64,000 nt of DNA from NCBI RefSeq assembly GCF_900101435.1, contig NZ_FMZH01000013.1:1-64000 (forward strand), given 5' to 3'. A model generated the notes under the pieces. It ran no database searches. It worked only from the letters and a program-made list of their open reading frames with translations, and was not told the origin of the DNA. The position numbers and the translations under genes were made by a program. Shown here piece by piece: positions 28,488 to 38,300 of this stretch; the stretch's first letter is position 1; every line of letters starts with the position of its first letter. This DNA is from Pedobacter soli. GTDB lineage: Bacteria > Bacteroidota > Bacteroidia > Sphingobacteriales > Sphingobacteriaceae.

Positions 28488-28781
28488 TTGATATTTTATA
28501 GGAGCAGTTCGAAACAAACGCATAACCATGCAACAATTAAAGCATGGGCAGAGGAGCACGGTGGTGTGCCGGCAATCGTTGCTGATACAGCCAAAAGTAA
28601 CAATGGAGGAATATTACGGATACATTTTCCCAAACACAGCGATCATTCATCCGATTTGAAAGAGATAGACTGGGATACCTTTTTTAAAACTTTTGATGAA
28701 GAAAAACTTGATTTTTTATATCAGGAAAAAAAAGCAGATGGAGAAGAAAGTACCTTCCATAAATTTGTAGCCAGAGATTAA
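28488..28781 (+). CDS. Small conserved hypothetical protein with doubtful start
   Basis: A 97-codon frame that I recognise only as a type of small conserved Bacteroidota protein (THNHATIKAWAEEHGG ... GGILRIHF ... WDTFFKTFDEEKLDFLYQ). No ATG opens it. The frame begins with TTG directly after the stop of the metalloprotease gene. Before SSSKQTHNH stands AGG, one base from ATG, so an original MSSSKQTHNH start may have been lost or replaced. It could be translated by coupling with the upstream gene from TTG, or be a 5'-damaged gene. A terminator follows. Confidence 0.65.
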   Translation: MIFYRSSSKQTHNHATIKAWAEEHGGVPAIVADTAKSNNGGILRIHFPKHSDHSSDLKEIDWDTFFKTFDEEKLDFLYQEKKADGEESTFHKFVARD

Positions 28782-28789
28782 AAATACGA

Positions 28790-28820
28790 AAGCCTGATCA
28801 AAGGATCAGGCTTCTTGCTT
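28790..28820 (+). terminator. Terminator hairpin
   Basis: 10-bp stem AAGCCTGATC (28790-28799) with GATCAGGCTT (28804-28813), then T-rich sequence, right after the small conserved protein. Confidence 0.75.
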
Positions 28821-28845
28821 TTCGTAATTTTTTAACGGAAGCTTC

Positions 28846-29235
28846 TTACTTAGCCGGCTCTGTTTTACCATTGTGGCAGGTTACACAGGCAATTTGGGTA
28901 ATGGTTTTGCCTTCTGCTAAAGCCTTGTGGAAATATTTTTTGTTGATCTTAGCTGTCATGCGCATCATATCGCGTGCAATTTCCTTCTCTGGTTTTTCAT
29001 CACTGGCGAAATCCATTTTGCGTGGGTTATCTTTCATAGAGGCATGACAATGGCTGCAGCGTACACCTAAGGCGAGCTTAAAATCGTCCATTACCTTATC
29101 CAATTCTTCTTTACTGATATTTTTAGGCAATACCTTTAAGTTTTTTGCCTTTGGCTCGGCTTTTGGCATAAAGGCACTCAGGCTTATGGTAAGGCAAGCC
29201 AGTAAGCCCAATACGATGGTCTTTTTATAGTTCAT
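28846..29235 (-). CDS. Periplasmic c-type cytochrome with two CxxCH motifs
   Basis: A 129-residue exported protein. It has a signal peptide (about 1-26, MNYKKTIVLGLLACLTISLS), then haem-binding CSHCH near residues 59-63 and CVTCH near 115-119. The spacing and the LPKNISKEELDKVMDDFKLAL region resemble the short photosynthetic reaction-centre-type cytochrome c proteins found in non-phototrophic Bacteroidota. It is a probable periplasmic electron carrier; the partner is unknown. Single gene. Confidence 0.85.
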   Translation of the reverse strand: MNYKKTIVLGLLACLTISLSAFMPKAEPKAKNLKVLPKNISKEELDKVMDDFKLALGVRCSHCHASMKDNPRKMDFASDEKPEKEIARDMMRMTAKINKKYFHKALAEGKTITQIACVTCHNGKTEPAK

Positions 29236-29501
29236 GTTTTGTTAATTGGTATAACTAAGATAATCCCTTTTTATGATACGAATATGACTTTTATAGATTG
29301 TAATGGATTTATTGCAATATTGAAGGTTGGCGATCGTCATTCCCGCGCAGGTGCGAATCTTAATGCTTAGATTGGTTTAGATAGCGTCTCTTATTGATTT
29401 TATAGCGCTTTAGGATCCCCATCCGATAGCTATCGGATCAAGTTGGGGATGACGGGATAAATCTATGGAAATGAAATCTTGCAAGCTGAGGATGAGATCG
29501 T
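29236..29501. repeat. Spacer with dispersed TCATTCCCGCGCAGG element
   Basis: Contains CGTCATTCCCGCGCAGG (about 29336), also present in the 8.2-8.8 kb cluster, and the palindrome ATCCGATAGCTATCGGAT (29421-29438), a relative of the GATAGCTATC palindromes there. No gene seen. Confidence 0.6.
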
Positions 29502-29534
29502 AAAAAAAAAGCCCTAAACGATGTGTTTAGGGCT
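29502..29534 (-). terminator. Terminator of purM
   Basis: Stem AGCCCTAAAC (29510-29519) with GTTTAGGGCT (29525-29534) and a minus-strand U-run from the A-run at 29502-29510, 24 bp beyond the purM stop. Confidence 0.85.
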
Positions 29535-29558
29535 ATGGCTGATGGAATAATTTAAAGT

Positions 29559-30740
29559 TTAATTGTAAACAAATGTTCCTTTTTCGCTTGTTATAGTTAC
29601 TTGTTTTTGATCGCCTTTTTCTACATGGCCAATAATTTTGGCGTCGATATTAAAGCTTTTAGAAATTTCGATGATGCTGGCAGCAATTTCCTGCGGTACA
29701 TACAGCTCCATACGGTGCCCCATATTAAACACTTTGTACATTTCTTTCCAATCGGTACCCGACTCTTCCTGGATCAGTTTAAACAATGGCGGAACCGGAA
29801 ATAAATCGTTTTTAATTACATGGATATCGTCGTTAACAAAGTGTAATACCTTGGTTTGCGCACCGCCACTGCAATGTACAATGCCATTAATCTGGCCGCT
29901 GTGTTTCTCCAGAATTTGTTTAATTACCGGGGCATAGGTACGGGTAGGAGAGAGTACCAGTTTACCTACGGTTATTTTACCATGACCTTCGATGTCGATT
30001 TCGTCCGTTAATTTTTTACCGCCTGAGAAAACCAGATCAAAAGGCACTGCCGGATCGAAGCTTTCAGGGTAGGCATTGGCAACTGATTTATCAAACACAT
30101 CATGACGGGCAGAAGTTAATCCGTTTGAGCCCATGCCGCCATTATATTCGGTTTCGTATGTAGCTTGTCCGGATGAAGCCAGTGCTACAATTACATCGCC
30201 AGGCTTAATGTTGTCGTTACTGATGATCTCTTCGCGCTTTAAGCGGCAGGTAACGGTAGAATCGACAATAATGGTACGTACCAAATCGCCCACATCGGCT
30301 GTTTCGCCACCGGTTGAGTAAATGGTAATGCCTTGCTCACGCAAATCGGCCAGGATTTCTTCTGTACCGTTAATTACAGCAGCAATTACTTCGCCCGGAA
30401 TGAGGTTTTTATTGCGGCCAATGGTCGATGACAGGAGGATGTTATCGGTAGCACCTACGCAGATCAGATCATCAATATTCATGATAATGGCATCTTGTGC
30501 AATACCTTTCCAAACCGAAATATCGCCGGTTTCTTTCCAGTACACATAGGCCAATGATGATTTGGTGCCTGCGCCATCGGCATGCATAATATTGCAATAG
30601 GTTTCATCTCCACCTAAAATATCCGGGATGATTTTGCAAAATGCTTTTGGGAAAATTCCTTTATCGATGTTTTTGATGGCATTGTGCACATCTTCTTTTG
30701 AGGCAGAAACGCCGCGTTGATTGTACCTGTTATCACTCAT
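29559..30740 (-). CDS. purM: Phosphoribosylformylglycinamidine cyclo-ligase (AIR synthase)
   Basis: A 393-residue PurM-type protein of the purine pathway; it closes FGAM to AIR using ATP. Motifs: HADGAGTKSSLAY near 55-67, NIDDLICVGA near 90-100, STGGETADVGD near 145-155, VALASSGQATYE (usual VGLxSSGxH), and NMGHRMELYV near the end. The variant motifs (a Q-A-T instead of the common G-x-H-S) are seen in the Bacteroidota-type protein and do not look like decay. I chose the ATG at 30740, since MSDNRYNQRGVSASK is a family-like opening and the 20-codon extension crosses the promoter box. Confidence 0.92.
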   Translation of the reverse strand: MSDNRYNQRGVSASKEDVHNAIKNIDKGIFPKAFCKIIPDILGGDETYCNIMHADGAGTKSSLAYVYWKETGDISVWKGIAQDAIIMNIDDLICVGATDNILLSSTIGRNKNLIPGEVIAAVINGTEEILADLREQGITIYSTGGETADVGDLVRTIIVDSTVTCRLKREEIISNDNIKPGDVIVALASSGQATYETEYNGGMGSNGLTSARHDVFDKSVANAYPESFDPAVPFDLVFSGGKKLTDEIDIEGHGKITVGKLVLSPTRTYAPVIKQILEKHSGQINGIVHCSGGAQTKVLHFVNDDIHVIKNDLFPVPPLFKLIQEESGTDWKEMYKVFNMGHRMELYVPQEIAASIIEISKSFNIDAKIIGHVEKGDQKQVTITSEKGTFVYN

Positions 30741-30746
30741 GTTGCG

Positions 30747-30754
30747 CAAAGATA
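30747..30754 (-). promoter_or_regulatory. Putative purM -7 promoter box
   Basis: TATCTTTG on the minus strand fits TAnnTTTG and ends only 6 bp before the ATG, which would give a leaderless or nearly leaderless transcript. Confidence 0.45.
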
Positions 30755-30818
30755 GCTTTTTAAGGTAAAAGGTGGAAGGCACATCTAAGTTTTTTACCAC
30801 AAAGCACTAAGGAATAAT

Positions 30819-31190
30819 AAGCAGTTTACAGTTTTCAGTTGGCAATTTTCAGTTTGCTGTTTCAACTTAATAACCAAAATTCCATAACCAATGATCAATA
30901 TTACAATTTAGGTGTTTGTCATAAGAAATAGATAAGTAGATTTCTCCATTCAGCTGCGCTCCAGTCGAAATGACGATTGGGACAGTTTGCATTACTAATG
31001 AACCAATGACCAATGAACGAATGACTAGTTTGCAGTACCAGGAGATTTTTACCACCTAAGACACCTGAGAACACCTAAGTTTTACCACAAAGGCACTTGC
31101 GTATGCTGCCTATTGCCTGTTAACCGATTTGTACAATTAACCGATTAACCAGTTGTCATTACTAATGAACTAATGACCAATGAACTATTA
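30819..31190. repeat. Mixed degenerate repeat tracts
   Basis: Two vocabularies meet here: CAGTTTACAGTTTTCAGTTGG words at about 30822-30862 (as at 13340-13436) and AATGAACCAATGACCAATGA words at about 30880-31030 and 31155-31190 (as at 18355-18640). ACACCTAAGTTTTACCACAA and TTTTTACCAC repeats lie at about 30790-30805 and 31045-31090. No gene in 30755-31259. Confidence 0.65.
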
Positions 31191-31205
31191 ATAAACGAAA
31201 AGAAA

Positions 31206-31232
31206 AGGGCGTAAAGTTTAAACCTTACGCCC
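31206..31232 (-). terminator. Probable terminator of glnA
   Basis: Stem AGGGCGTAA (31206-31214) with TTACGCCCT (31224-31232); the minus-strand tail is only moderately T-rich. It lies about 28 bp after the stop. Confidence 0.6.
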
Positions 31233-31259
31233 TATACCTTAAACCTTACGGCTTAAAAT

Positions 31260-33434
31260 CTATTTCATGAATAACAATTCTCTGAATTTTGGTAACGGCC
31301 AAACGCTGTCGTCAACAATTTGCTCTAGTTTATCAGCGTGGTAGCGGATGGTGTCGAAGTAAGATTTAACTTTCTCATCGTAAGCAATCGCTTTTTCGCG
31401 GGTATCTTCCAATTTGTTGGTCGTTTTACGTTCTTCTAACATCGCATCGATATTGGTTTTAACGATATCTAAGTGCTCAGAAACTTTTTTAACAATTTCT
31501 AAAGAAGATTTGCTATCCACACCAAGTTCTTTTAATCCTTTAACGTTTTCGATTAATGAATTTTGGTAAGCAATTACAGCAGGGATAATGGCAGTGTTAG
31601 CAACTTCGCCCATTACACGTGCTTCGATCTGTAATTTTTTGTAGAAGTTTTCTAACATGATTTCATGACGGGCATGAATTTCACGTGCACTGTAAATACC
31701 TGTTGTTGCAAATAACTCAGCCGATTTTTCAGTTAAGTAAGCATCTAAAGCTTTAGGTGTGGTTTTGATGTTTGATAAACCGCGTGCTGCAGCTTCATCT
31801 TCCCACTCCTGGCTGTAACCATTACCTTCGAAACGGATGGCTTTAGATTCTTTGATGTATTTTTTGATTACAGTTAATAAAGCGATGTCTTTTTTGTCAC
31901 CTTTCTTAATTAACTTATCAACTTCACCTTTAAATTTAACCAATTGCTCAGCCATAATCGCGTTTAAGATCGTCATTGGAGCAGAAGAGTTTGCAGACGA
32001 ACCTACAGCTCTTAACTCAAATTTGTTACCTGTAAAAGCGAAAGGAGAAGTACGGTTACGGTCGGTGTTATCTAATAAAATCTGAGGGATTTTAGGGATA
32101 CCTAACCAAAGTGCATTATCTTCTTTAATTTTTTTGCTGATACGTGAGTGCTCGATCTCATCTAATACATCGTTCAATTGTGAACCTAAGAAGATAGAGA
32201 TAATTGCAGGTGGCGCTTCGTTAGCACCTAAACGGTGATCGTTGCTTACCGATGCAATACTTGCACGTAATAAATCTGCATGCTCGCTAACAGCTTTAAT
32301 GGTATTAACAAAGAAAGCAAGGAACATTAAGTTATTTTTTGGCGTTTTACCTGGAGCCAATAAGTTTTTACCAGTATCGGTAATTAACGACCAGTTGTTG
32401 TGTTTACCTGATCCGTTGATACCTGCGTATGGTTTTTCGTGTAATAAAACACGGAAGTGGTGACGACGGGCAACTTTTTCCATCAAATCCATCAACAATT
32501 GGTTGTGGTCGATAGCTAAGTTGATTTCTTCATAAATTGGCGCACACTCAAATTGAGATGGTGCAACCTCATTGTGACGGGTTTTTAAAGGAATACCTAA
32601 TTTTAAAGCTTCGTTTTCGAAATCTACCATGTAAGTGAATACACGCTCAGGAATAGAACCGAAATAGTGATCTTCTAATTGCTGACCTTTAGCAGACATG
32701 TGTCCGAATAATGCACGACCAGTTAACAATAAATCCGGACGGGCGTTAAATAACGACTCATCAACAAGGAAATATTCTTGCTCAATACCTAAAGAAGCAT
32801 TTACTTTAGTGATGCTTTTATCAAAATACTGGCAAACATCAACAGCAGCTTTATCTAATGCAGCTAATGCTTTTAATAAAGGTGCTTTATAATCTAAAGC
32901 TTCGCCAGTGTAAGAAACGAAAACAGTTGGGATACAAAGTGTTTTACCAGCTTTGCTTTCCATAATGAAGGCTGGAGATGAAGGATCCCAGGCAGTATAA
33001 CCACGCGCTTCGAAAGTATTACGGATACCACCGTTAGGGAAACTCGATGCATCTGGCTCTTGCTGAACTAAAGCACTACCTGCAAATTTTTCGATTGCAC
33101 CTTCACCGCTAGGCTCAAAAAACGAATCGTGTTTCTCGGCTGTAGTACCGGTTAAAGGCTGGAACCAGTGTGTATAGTGGGTTGCACCAGCAGCCATAGC
33201 CCATGATTTCATGGCAGTAGCAATCTGGTTTGCGTCTTCTGCGTTAATTAACTCACCTTGGTTGATAGATGAAATTAATTTCTCATACACGTCTTTAGAT
33301 AAGAAATCTCTCATTTTTTTCTTATCAAATACATTAGCGCCAAAAAAGTCAGAGATTTTTGCTGAAGGAGATTTAACTTCTGGTGAAATTCTGTTTTGAG
33401 CCTCTTTTAATGCGATGGTTCTTAAGCTTTTCAT
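31260..33434 (-). CDS. glnA: Glutamine synthetase type III
   Basis: A 724-residue GSIII enzyme, far longer than GSI (about 470), which makes glutamine from glutamate, ammonia and ATP. Seen: the GSIII-specific N-terminal region (about 1-85), HYTHWFQPLTG near 91-101, IEQEYFLVDE for catalytic metal ligands near 215-225, KPYAGINGSGKHNNWSL near 335-350, and the ADxxRxSIASxSNDHRLGANEAPPA-like signature near 390-412. The C-terminal helical extension is also typical. It is a main route of nitrogen assimilation in Bacteroidota. A TATTTTTG box lies 21-28 bp upstream of the ATG. Confidence 0.95.
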   Translation of the reverse strand: MKSLRTIALKEAQNRISPEVKSPSAKISDFFGANVFDKKKMRDFLSKDVYEKLISSINQGELINAEDANQIATAMKSWAMAAGATHYTHWFQPLTGTTAEKHDSFFEPSGEGAIEKFAGSALVQQEPDASSFPNGGIRNTFEARGYTAWDPSSPAFIMESKAGKTLCIPTVFVSYTGEALDYKAPLLKALAALDKAAVDVCQYFDKSITKVNASLGIEQEYFLVDESLFNARPDLLLTGRALFGHMSAKGQQLEDHYFGSIPERVFTYMVDFENEALKLGIPLKTRHNEVAPSQFECAPIYEEINLAIDHNQLLMDLMEKVARRHHFRVLLHEKPYAGINGSGKHNNWSLITDTGKNLLAPGKTPKNNLMFLAFFVNTIKAVSEHADLLRASIASVSNDHRLGANEAPPAIISIFLGSQLNDVLDEIEHSRISKKIKEDNALWLGIPKIPQILLDNTDRNRTSPFAFTGNKFELRAVGSSANSSAPMTILNAIMAEQLVKFKGEVDKLIKKGDKKDIALLTVIKKYIKESKAIRFEGNGYSQEWEDEAAARGLSNIKTTPKALDAYLTEKSAELFATTGIYSAREIHARHEIMLENFYKKLQIEARVMGEVANTAIIPAVIAYQNSLIENVKGLKELGVDSKSSLEIVKKVSEHLDIVKTNIDAMLEERKTTNKLEDTREKAIAYDEKVKSYFDTIRYHADKLEQIVDDSVWPLPKFRELLFMK

Positions 33435-33454
33435 TAATTTGTTATGTTTTTTGT

Positions 33455-33462
33455 CAAAAATA
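33455..33462 (-). promoter_or_regulatory. Putative glnA -7 promoter box
   Basis: TATTTTTG on the minus strand fits TAnnTTTG, about 20 bp upstream of the ATG. No confident -33 element. Confidence 0.5.
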
Positions 33463-33636
33463 CTATATTTTATTAATTCTCGTAAAAAAATCGTATTTTT
33501 TGTATCAATTTTATTGAAAACGAAATAAAAAAATGATTTTCAGGCGTGAAATTTCATTTTTTGTAAAGAAAACAGATTTTTTGAATGTTTTATGGAATCT
33601 ATGATTTTGTTGCATCATGGTATAAAACTATAAACT

Positions 33637-34482
33637 ATGTTCAACTCATCTATTAACGTATACAAAACCGAGTGGCTCGATCTTGTATTTGCAGACCGCA
33701 ACAAAAATTATGGCGCTTATGATTTAAGGTCTAAATCATCGTCGATTATGACCCGGGCGCTTTTCATAGCCGGAGGCTTGTTTTTACTGCTGGCCTTTTC
33801 GCCTTTAATTTATGCGAAAATCTTTCCGAAGGAAATTGTTGCAGAAACACCTCCAACGGTAGTGGTAGTGGATAATGTGATTCATCAAATGAAAAAAGAG
33901 GAACCTAAGCCAGAGAAGAAACCAGAGCCTGCAAAGGCCGATCCGGTGAAAGTTAAAACCATAGCGCTCCCTTCTAAAATAGTAGTAGTAGATAAAGTTG
34001 ATATCCCTGAGCCACCAAGCTTAAAAGAAATAGAAAAAGCAGTAATTAGTAATGTTACGCAAGATGGTGTTGAAAAGCCTAATGCAGTAATTACTCCAGA
34101 TAGCAAAGGTACGGGTGATGGTACTGGTGTTGCCAAAGATGGTGCTGGTACTGGTGAGGATAAGGAAATACATTTGGGCGCTGATGAATATCCTGAATTT
34201 GCCGGTGGCGCCAAAGCATGGTCTAAATATATGGAGCGTAATTTAAGGTATCCTTCGAGGGCACAGGATGAAGGTGCATCGGGCAAGGTGTATGTGAGTT
34301 TTGTAGTAGAAAAAGATGGTTCGATTACTGATGTGTCGGTAATTAAAGGGATTGGTTTTGGTTGCGATGAAGAAGCCATGAAAGTAATTAAAAAATCGCC
34401 GCTTTGGAAACCTGGAAAAAATAAAGGTGTACCAGTTCGCGTACGATACAATATGGCCATTAATTTCCAGATGTCTAATTAA
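33637..34482 (+). CDS. tonB: TonB energy-transducing protein
   Basis: A 281-residue TonB-family protein. It has a cytoplasmic N-terminus with the common Bacteroidota motif VFADRNKNYGAYDLR (about 18-32), a single membrane helix (about 42-62), a Pro/Lys-rich periplasmic spacer (about 85-105, EEPKPEKKPEPAKADP), a Gly-rich stretch near 165-180 and a C-terminal TonB domain (about 190-281: YMERNLRYPSRAQDEGASGK, SFVVEKDGSITDV, RVRYNMAINF). It couples inner-membrane proton force to outer-membrane receptors such as the one at 22969-26127. No exbB/exbD adjoin it. The next gene follows after 18 bp. Confidence 0.93.
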   Translation: MFNSSINVYKTEWLDLVFADRNKNYGAYDLRSKSSSIMTRALFIAGGLFLLLAFSPLIYAKIFPKEIVAETPPTVVVVDNVIHQMKKEEPKPEKKPEPAKADPVKVKTIALPSKIVVVDKVDIPEPPSLKEIEKAVISNVTQDGVEKPNAVITPDSKGTGDGTGVAKDGAGTGEDKEIHLGADEYPEFAGGAKAWSKYMERNLRYPSRAQDEGASGKVYVSFVVEKDGSITDVSVIKGIGFGCDEEAMKVIKKSPLWKPGKNKGVPVRVRYNMAINFQMSN

Positions 34483-34500
34483 GATTTAATTGTCCCTGTC

Positions 34501-34851
34501 ATGAAAAAATACACTTTATTCTTGTTTTTCTTTTGCCTTGTTGCTGTTCAGTTAAATGCTAAATCTGTGTTGAGGGTTGATAGTATCCATGCAAAAAGCA
34601 TTAAACAGGCCAATGCCGACATTAAAAAAGGTACGCTAAAGTTCATGATTCAGGGCGGTATTGCACCAACGCGTGTTAAAGGTCAGGAAATATTTGAGCA
34701 AAAATATGATGTAGCATATTATGATCTGGGCTGTGTAGGGCCTTCTGATATCAGGATTGATGCTTATAATAAGGTAGTAGGTAATTTTATGGATCGCAAA
34801 TATGGCAAGGGCTGGAGAAAAGAGGTGAGGAAGGATGTAAGGGGGATTTGA
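34501..34851 (+). CDS. Exported hypothetical protein downstream of tonB
   Basis: A 116-residue protein with a clear signal peptide (MKKYTLFLFFFCLVAVQLNA, cleaved near residue 20). The mature part has no family that I recognise; it contains GGIAPTRVKGQEIFEQKYDVAYYDLGCVGP, here named only by ends, and a basic C-terminus (KYGKGWRKEVRKD). A single cysteine in the mature part. It lies 18 bp after tonB and is probably co-transcribed, so a periplasmic or envelope role is likely. Confidence 0.75.
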   Translation: MKKYTLFLFFFCLVAVQLNAKSVLRVDSIHAKSIKQANADIKKGTLKFMIQGGIAPTRVKGQEIFEQKYDVAYYDLGCVGPSDIRIDAYNKVVGNFMDRKYGKGWRKEVRKDVRGI

Positions 34852-34854
34852 GTC

Positions 34855-35294
34855 TTGAGATGTGAGTATCAAGTATCAAGTATCAAGTATCGAGATTTGA
34901 GACGGGAGATGTGAGACTTGAGATATGAGATGGAGAGGGAAGGATAAACTGATTGGTTGTACTTCCATCTTACATTTACCATTTTACACCTTATTATATT
35001 AACGCACTTGTTTTTGGAAAACGTAGGGTTGGGTAAATTGAAACGGTTTGGGCAATGCTCAGGCCGTTTTTTATTTCGGATCTTCATTTCCCCCGGAGTC
35101 TAGCGGAATGCTGCACATTACATGTGTTTCGTGGTAACACATCTTGCAATTCCCTTTTGCACTATCCGTCATTGCCAGCTTGACTGGCAATCTTAATGCA
35201 ACAAAAAGGTCAGTAAGCCATGCTTAAGGCTTTATTTAGCTCCGTTTAGTAATCCCCCTCGTTGCACTCCGAAATGACGGTACTGTTTCCAAAG
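34855..35294. repeat. Spacer with AGTATCAAGTATC tract and dispersed elements
   Basis: At about 34858-34930, short words GTATCAAGTATCAAGTATC, GAGATTTGAGAC and GAGACTTGAGATATGAGA repeat, related to 20665-20790. A weak hairpin AACGG ... CCGTT with a T-run at about 35039-35070 may terminate the tonB unit. CGTCATTGCCAGCTTGACTG at about 35168 is a relative of the dispersed elements near 19120 and 29336. No gene seen. Confidence 0.6.
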
Positions 35295-35334
35295 CAAAAA
35301 AAATGGATGAAGGTTTTTATACCCTCATCCATTT
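35295..35334 (-). terminator. Terminator of purL
   Basis: 10-bp stem AAATGGATGA (35301-35310) with TCATCCATTT (35325-35334), followed on the minus strand by a U-run; about 20 bp after the purL stop. Confidence 0.8.
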
Positions 35335-35353
35335 TACATCTTCCATCAATTAA

Positions 35354-38300
35354 TTACCCGTGGTTTTCGATCCACTTGCGGGCGTTTACAAAAGCTTCCA
35401 TCCATGGCGAAACTTCGTCTTTTCTGCCAGCCGGATAATTTGCCCAGTGCCATTGGAACAATGAACGTTCAATGTGCGGCATCATTACCAGGTGACGGCC
35501 GGTTTCATCGCACAACATTGCGGTGTTGTAATCAGAACCGTTCGGACTGGCTGGATAAGTTTCGTAAGCATATTTAGCTACAATTTTGTATTGATCTTCT
35601 GCGTATGGTAACGAGAATCTACCCTCACCATGCGATACCCAAACACCTAAAGTGCTGCCTGCAAGGCTTGATAACATTACCGAGTTGTTTTCCTGTAAGG
35701 TTAATGAGGTGAAAATACTTTCGTGTTTACCACTTTTGTTATGCAACATCTTAGGTTTATCGGCGTGGTCTTTATTAATTAAGCCCAGTTCAACAAACAA
35801 CTGACAGCCGTTACAAATACCTACAGATAAAGTATCAGGGCGGGCAAAGAATTTTTCTAAAGCAATTCTAGCTTTCTCGTTGTATAAAAATGCACCAGCC
35901 CAGCCTTTTGCTGATCCTAAAACATCAGAGTTAGAGAAACCACCTACGGCACCAATAAATTGGATGTCTTCTAAGGTTTCTCTGCCGGTAATTAAATCGG
36001 TCATGTGTACATCTTTCACATCAAAACCTGCTAAATACATGGCATTTGCCAGCTCGCGCTCAGAATTACTTCCTTTTTCGCGGATAATGGCTGCTTTTGG
36101 TCTAGGTTTGGTTTCGTCTATTACCGGTTTTTTACCATCAAAAGTAAGCGGGAAACTATAATTTAAAACGTGGTTTTTATAATTATCGTAACGCTCTTTG
36201 GCTAAACCATTACCGGTTTGTCTGCTATCTAATAAGTATGAAGTTTTGAACCAAACATCGCGCAGGTGATCGATATCGAAACTAAAGCTGTCGGCAGCAT
36301 TTTTAACTTCAAGCGTAGCCGAAGTGCTTACGGTACCAATTTTGTGGAAAGTAACGCCGTTTTGGGTCAATGTGGCTTCTACAGCGGCATCGGCCTGGAA
36401 AACTACGGCAATATTTTCTGCAAAAAGCAATTTAATGCTATCCTGCTCTGCTAAAGCCGATAAATTGATTTGAGCACCTAATCCACGGTCGGCAAAACAC
36501 ATCTCCAACAGGGTAGTAATTAAACCACCGCTACCAATATCGTGTCCGGCCTGGATCTGGCCAGCTTTAATTAATTGTTGTAAGGTGTTAAATGCATTTT
36601 TAAACTGATCTGCATTTTTAACATCAGGGGTTTCGGTACCAACCTTGTTTAAAATCTGCGCGAATGATGAACCGCCCAGTTTATAACTATCGTTTGATAG
36701 GTTGATGTAATAAATAGCACCACCATCTTTTTGCAATACTGGTTCAACTACTTTGGTAATATCATCGCAGTTGGCACCAGCCGAAATAATTACGGTACCA
36801 GGTGCAATCACATCTCCATTGGCATATTTCTGTTTCATCGATAAAGAATCTTTCCCGGTTGGGATATTGATTCCTAAACCAATTGCGAAATCAGAACAAG
36901 CTTTTACGGCTGAATATAATCTGGCGTCTTCGCCTTCATTTTTACAGGCCCACATCCAGTTGGCAGAAAGTGAAACGCTTTTTAAACCATCTTTTAAAGG
37001 AGCCCAAACCATGTTTGAAAGTGATTCGGCAATGGCGTTGCGGCTACCTGCAGCCGGATCAATCAGTGCAGAAATAGGCGAGTGACCAACTGAAGTGGCA
37101 ATACCTTCTTTACCCTGAAAATCTAAAGCCATTACGCCACAGTTGTTTAGCGGCAATTGTAACGGACCTGCACATTGTTGTTTGGCTACACGGCCACCCA
37201 CACAGCGGTCAACTTTGTTGGTTAACCAATCTTTCGAAGCAACAGCTTCTAATTGAAGCACTTGCTCCAAATAGGTGTTTAATTGGCTGGCATCGTAATT
37301 CAGTTCGCTGTATTTACGATCTACGGTGCTATCTTCCATTACAATTTTCGGCGAGCTGCCAAACATGGCTGCAAGTTCTAAATCCATTGGTTTTAAACCG
37401 GTGGTAGCCGATTTAAAGGTGAAACGGTGATCGCCGGTAACCTTACCTACGGTATACATTGGTGAACGCTCGCGGTCGGCAATTTTTTGTAAGGTTTCGA
37501 TATGCTCGTTACCAATTACCAATCCCATTCTTTCCTGCGATTCGTTACCGATAATTTCTTTTGCCGAAAGGGTGGGGTCGCCTACCGGAAGTTTATCGAG
37601 GTTAATTAAACCACCAGTTTCTTCAACCAGTTCTGATAAACAGTTTAAGTGACCACCTGCTCCGTGATCGTGGATAGAGATAATCGGATTATGATCGCTC
37701 TCCACCAAACCGCGAACAGCATTAGCAGCACGTTTCTGCATTTCAGGGTTCGATCTTTGGATGGCATTTAATTCAATGCCACTTCCGTGCTGACCGGTAT
37801 CAGCAGATGAAACTGCTGCACCACCCATTCCGATTCTATAATTTTCGCCACCCAGGATTACGATATTATCGCCCTCTTGTGGTTTAAGTTTTTGTGCCTG
37901 GCTGGCCTTACCATAACCAATACCACCGGCAAGCATAATTACTTTATCAAAACCAAGGGTACGGTTATCTTCTTCGTGTTCGAAAGTTAAAACCGAACCT
38001 GTAATTAGCGGCTGACCGAATTTATTTCCGAAATCGGTAGCACCGTTCGATGCTTTGATCAGGATATCCATTGGCGTTTGGTATAACCATTGTCTCTCTT
38101 CAACACCTTGTTCCCATGGGCGGTTATCTTCTAGGCGAGAAAGAGCAGTCATGTAAACTGCTGTTCCGGCTAAAGGCAAAGAACCCTGTCCACCAGCTAA
38201 ACGGTCTCTGATTTCACCACCAGAACCCGTTGCAGCACCATTAAAAGGCTCTACAGTAGTTGGGAAATTGTGTGTTTCTGCTTTTAAAGAGATTACTGAA

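Noticed and set aside
30822..31190. CRISPR array
   Set aside because: The repeats are short, degenerate, unevenly spaced and lack unique spacers of constant length; no cas genes nearby.
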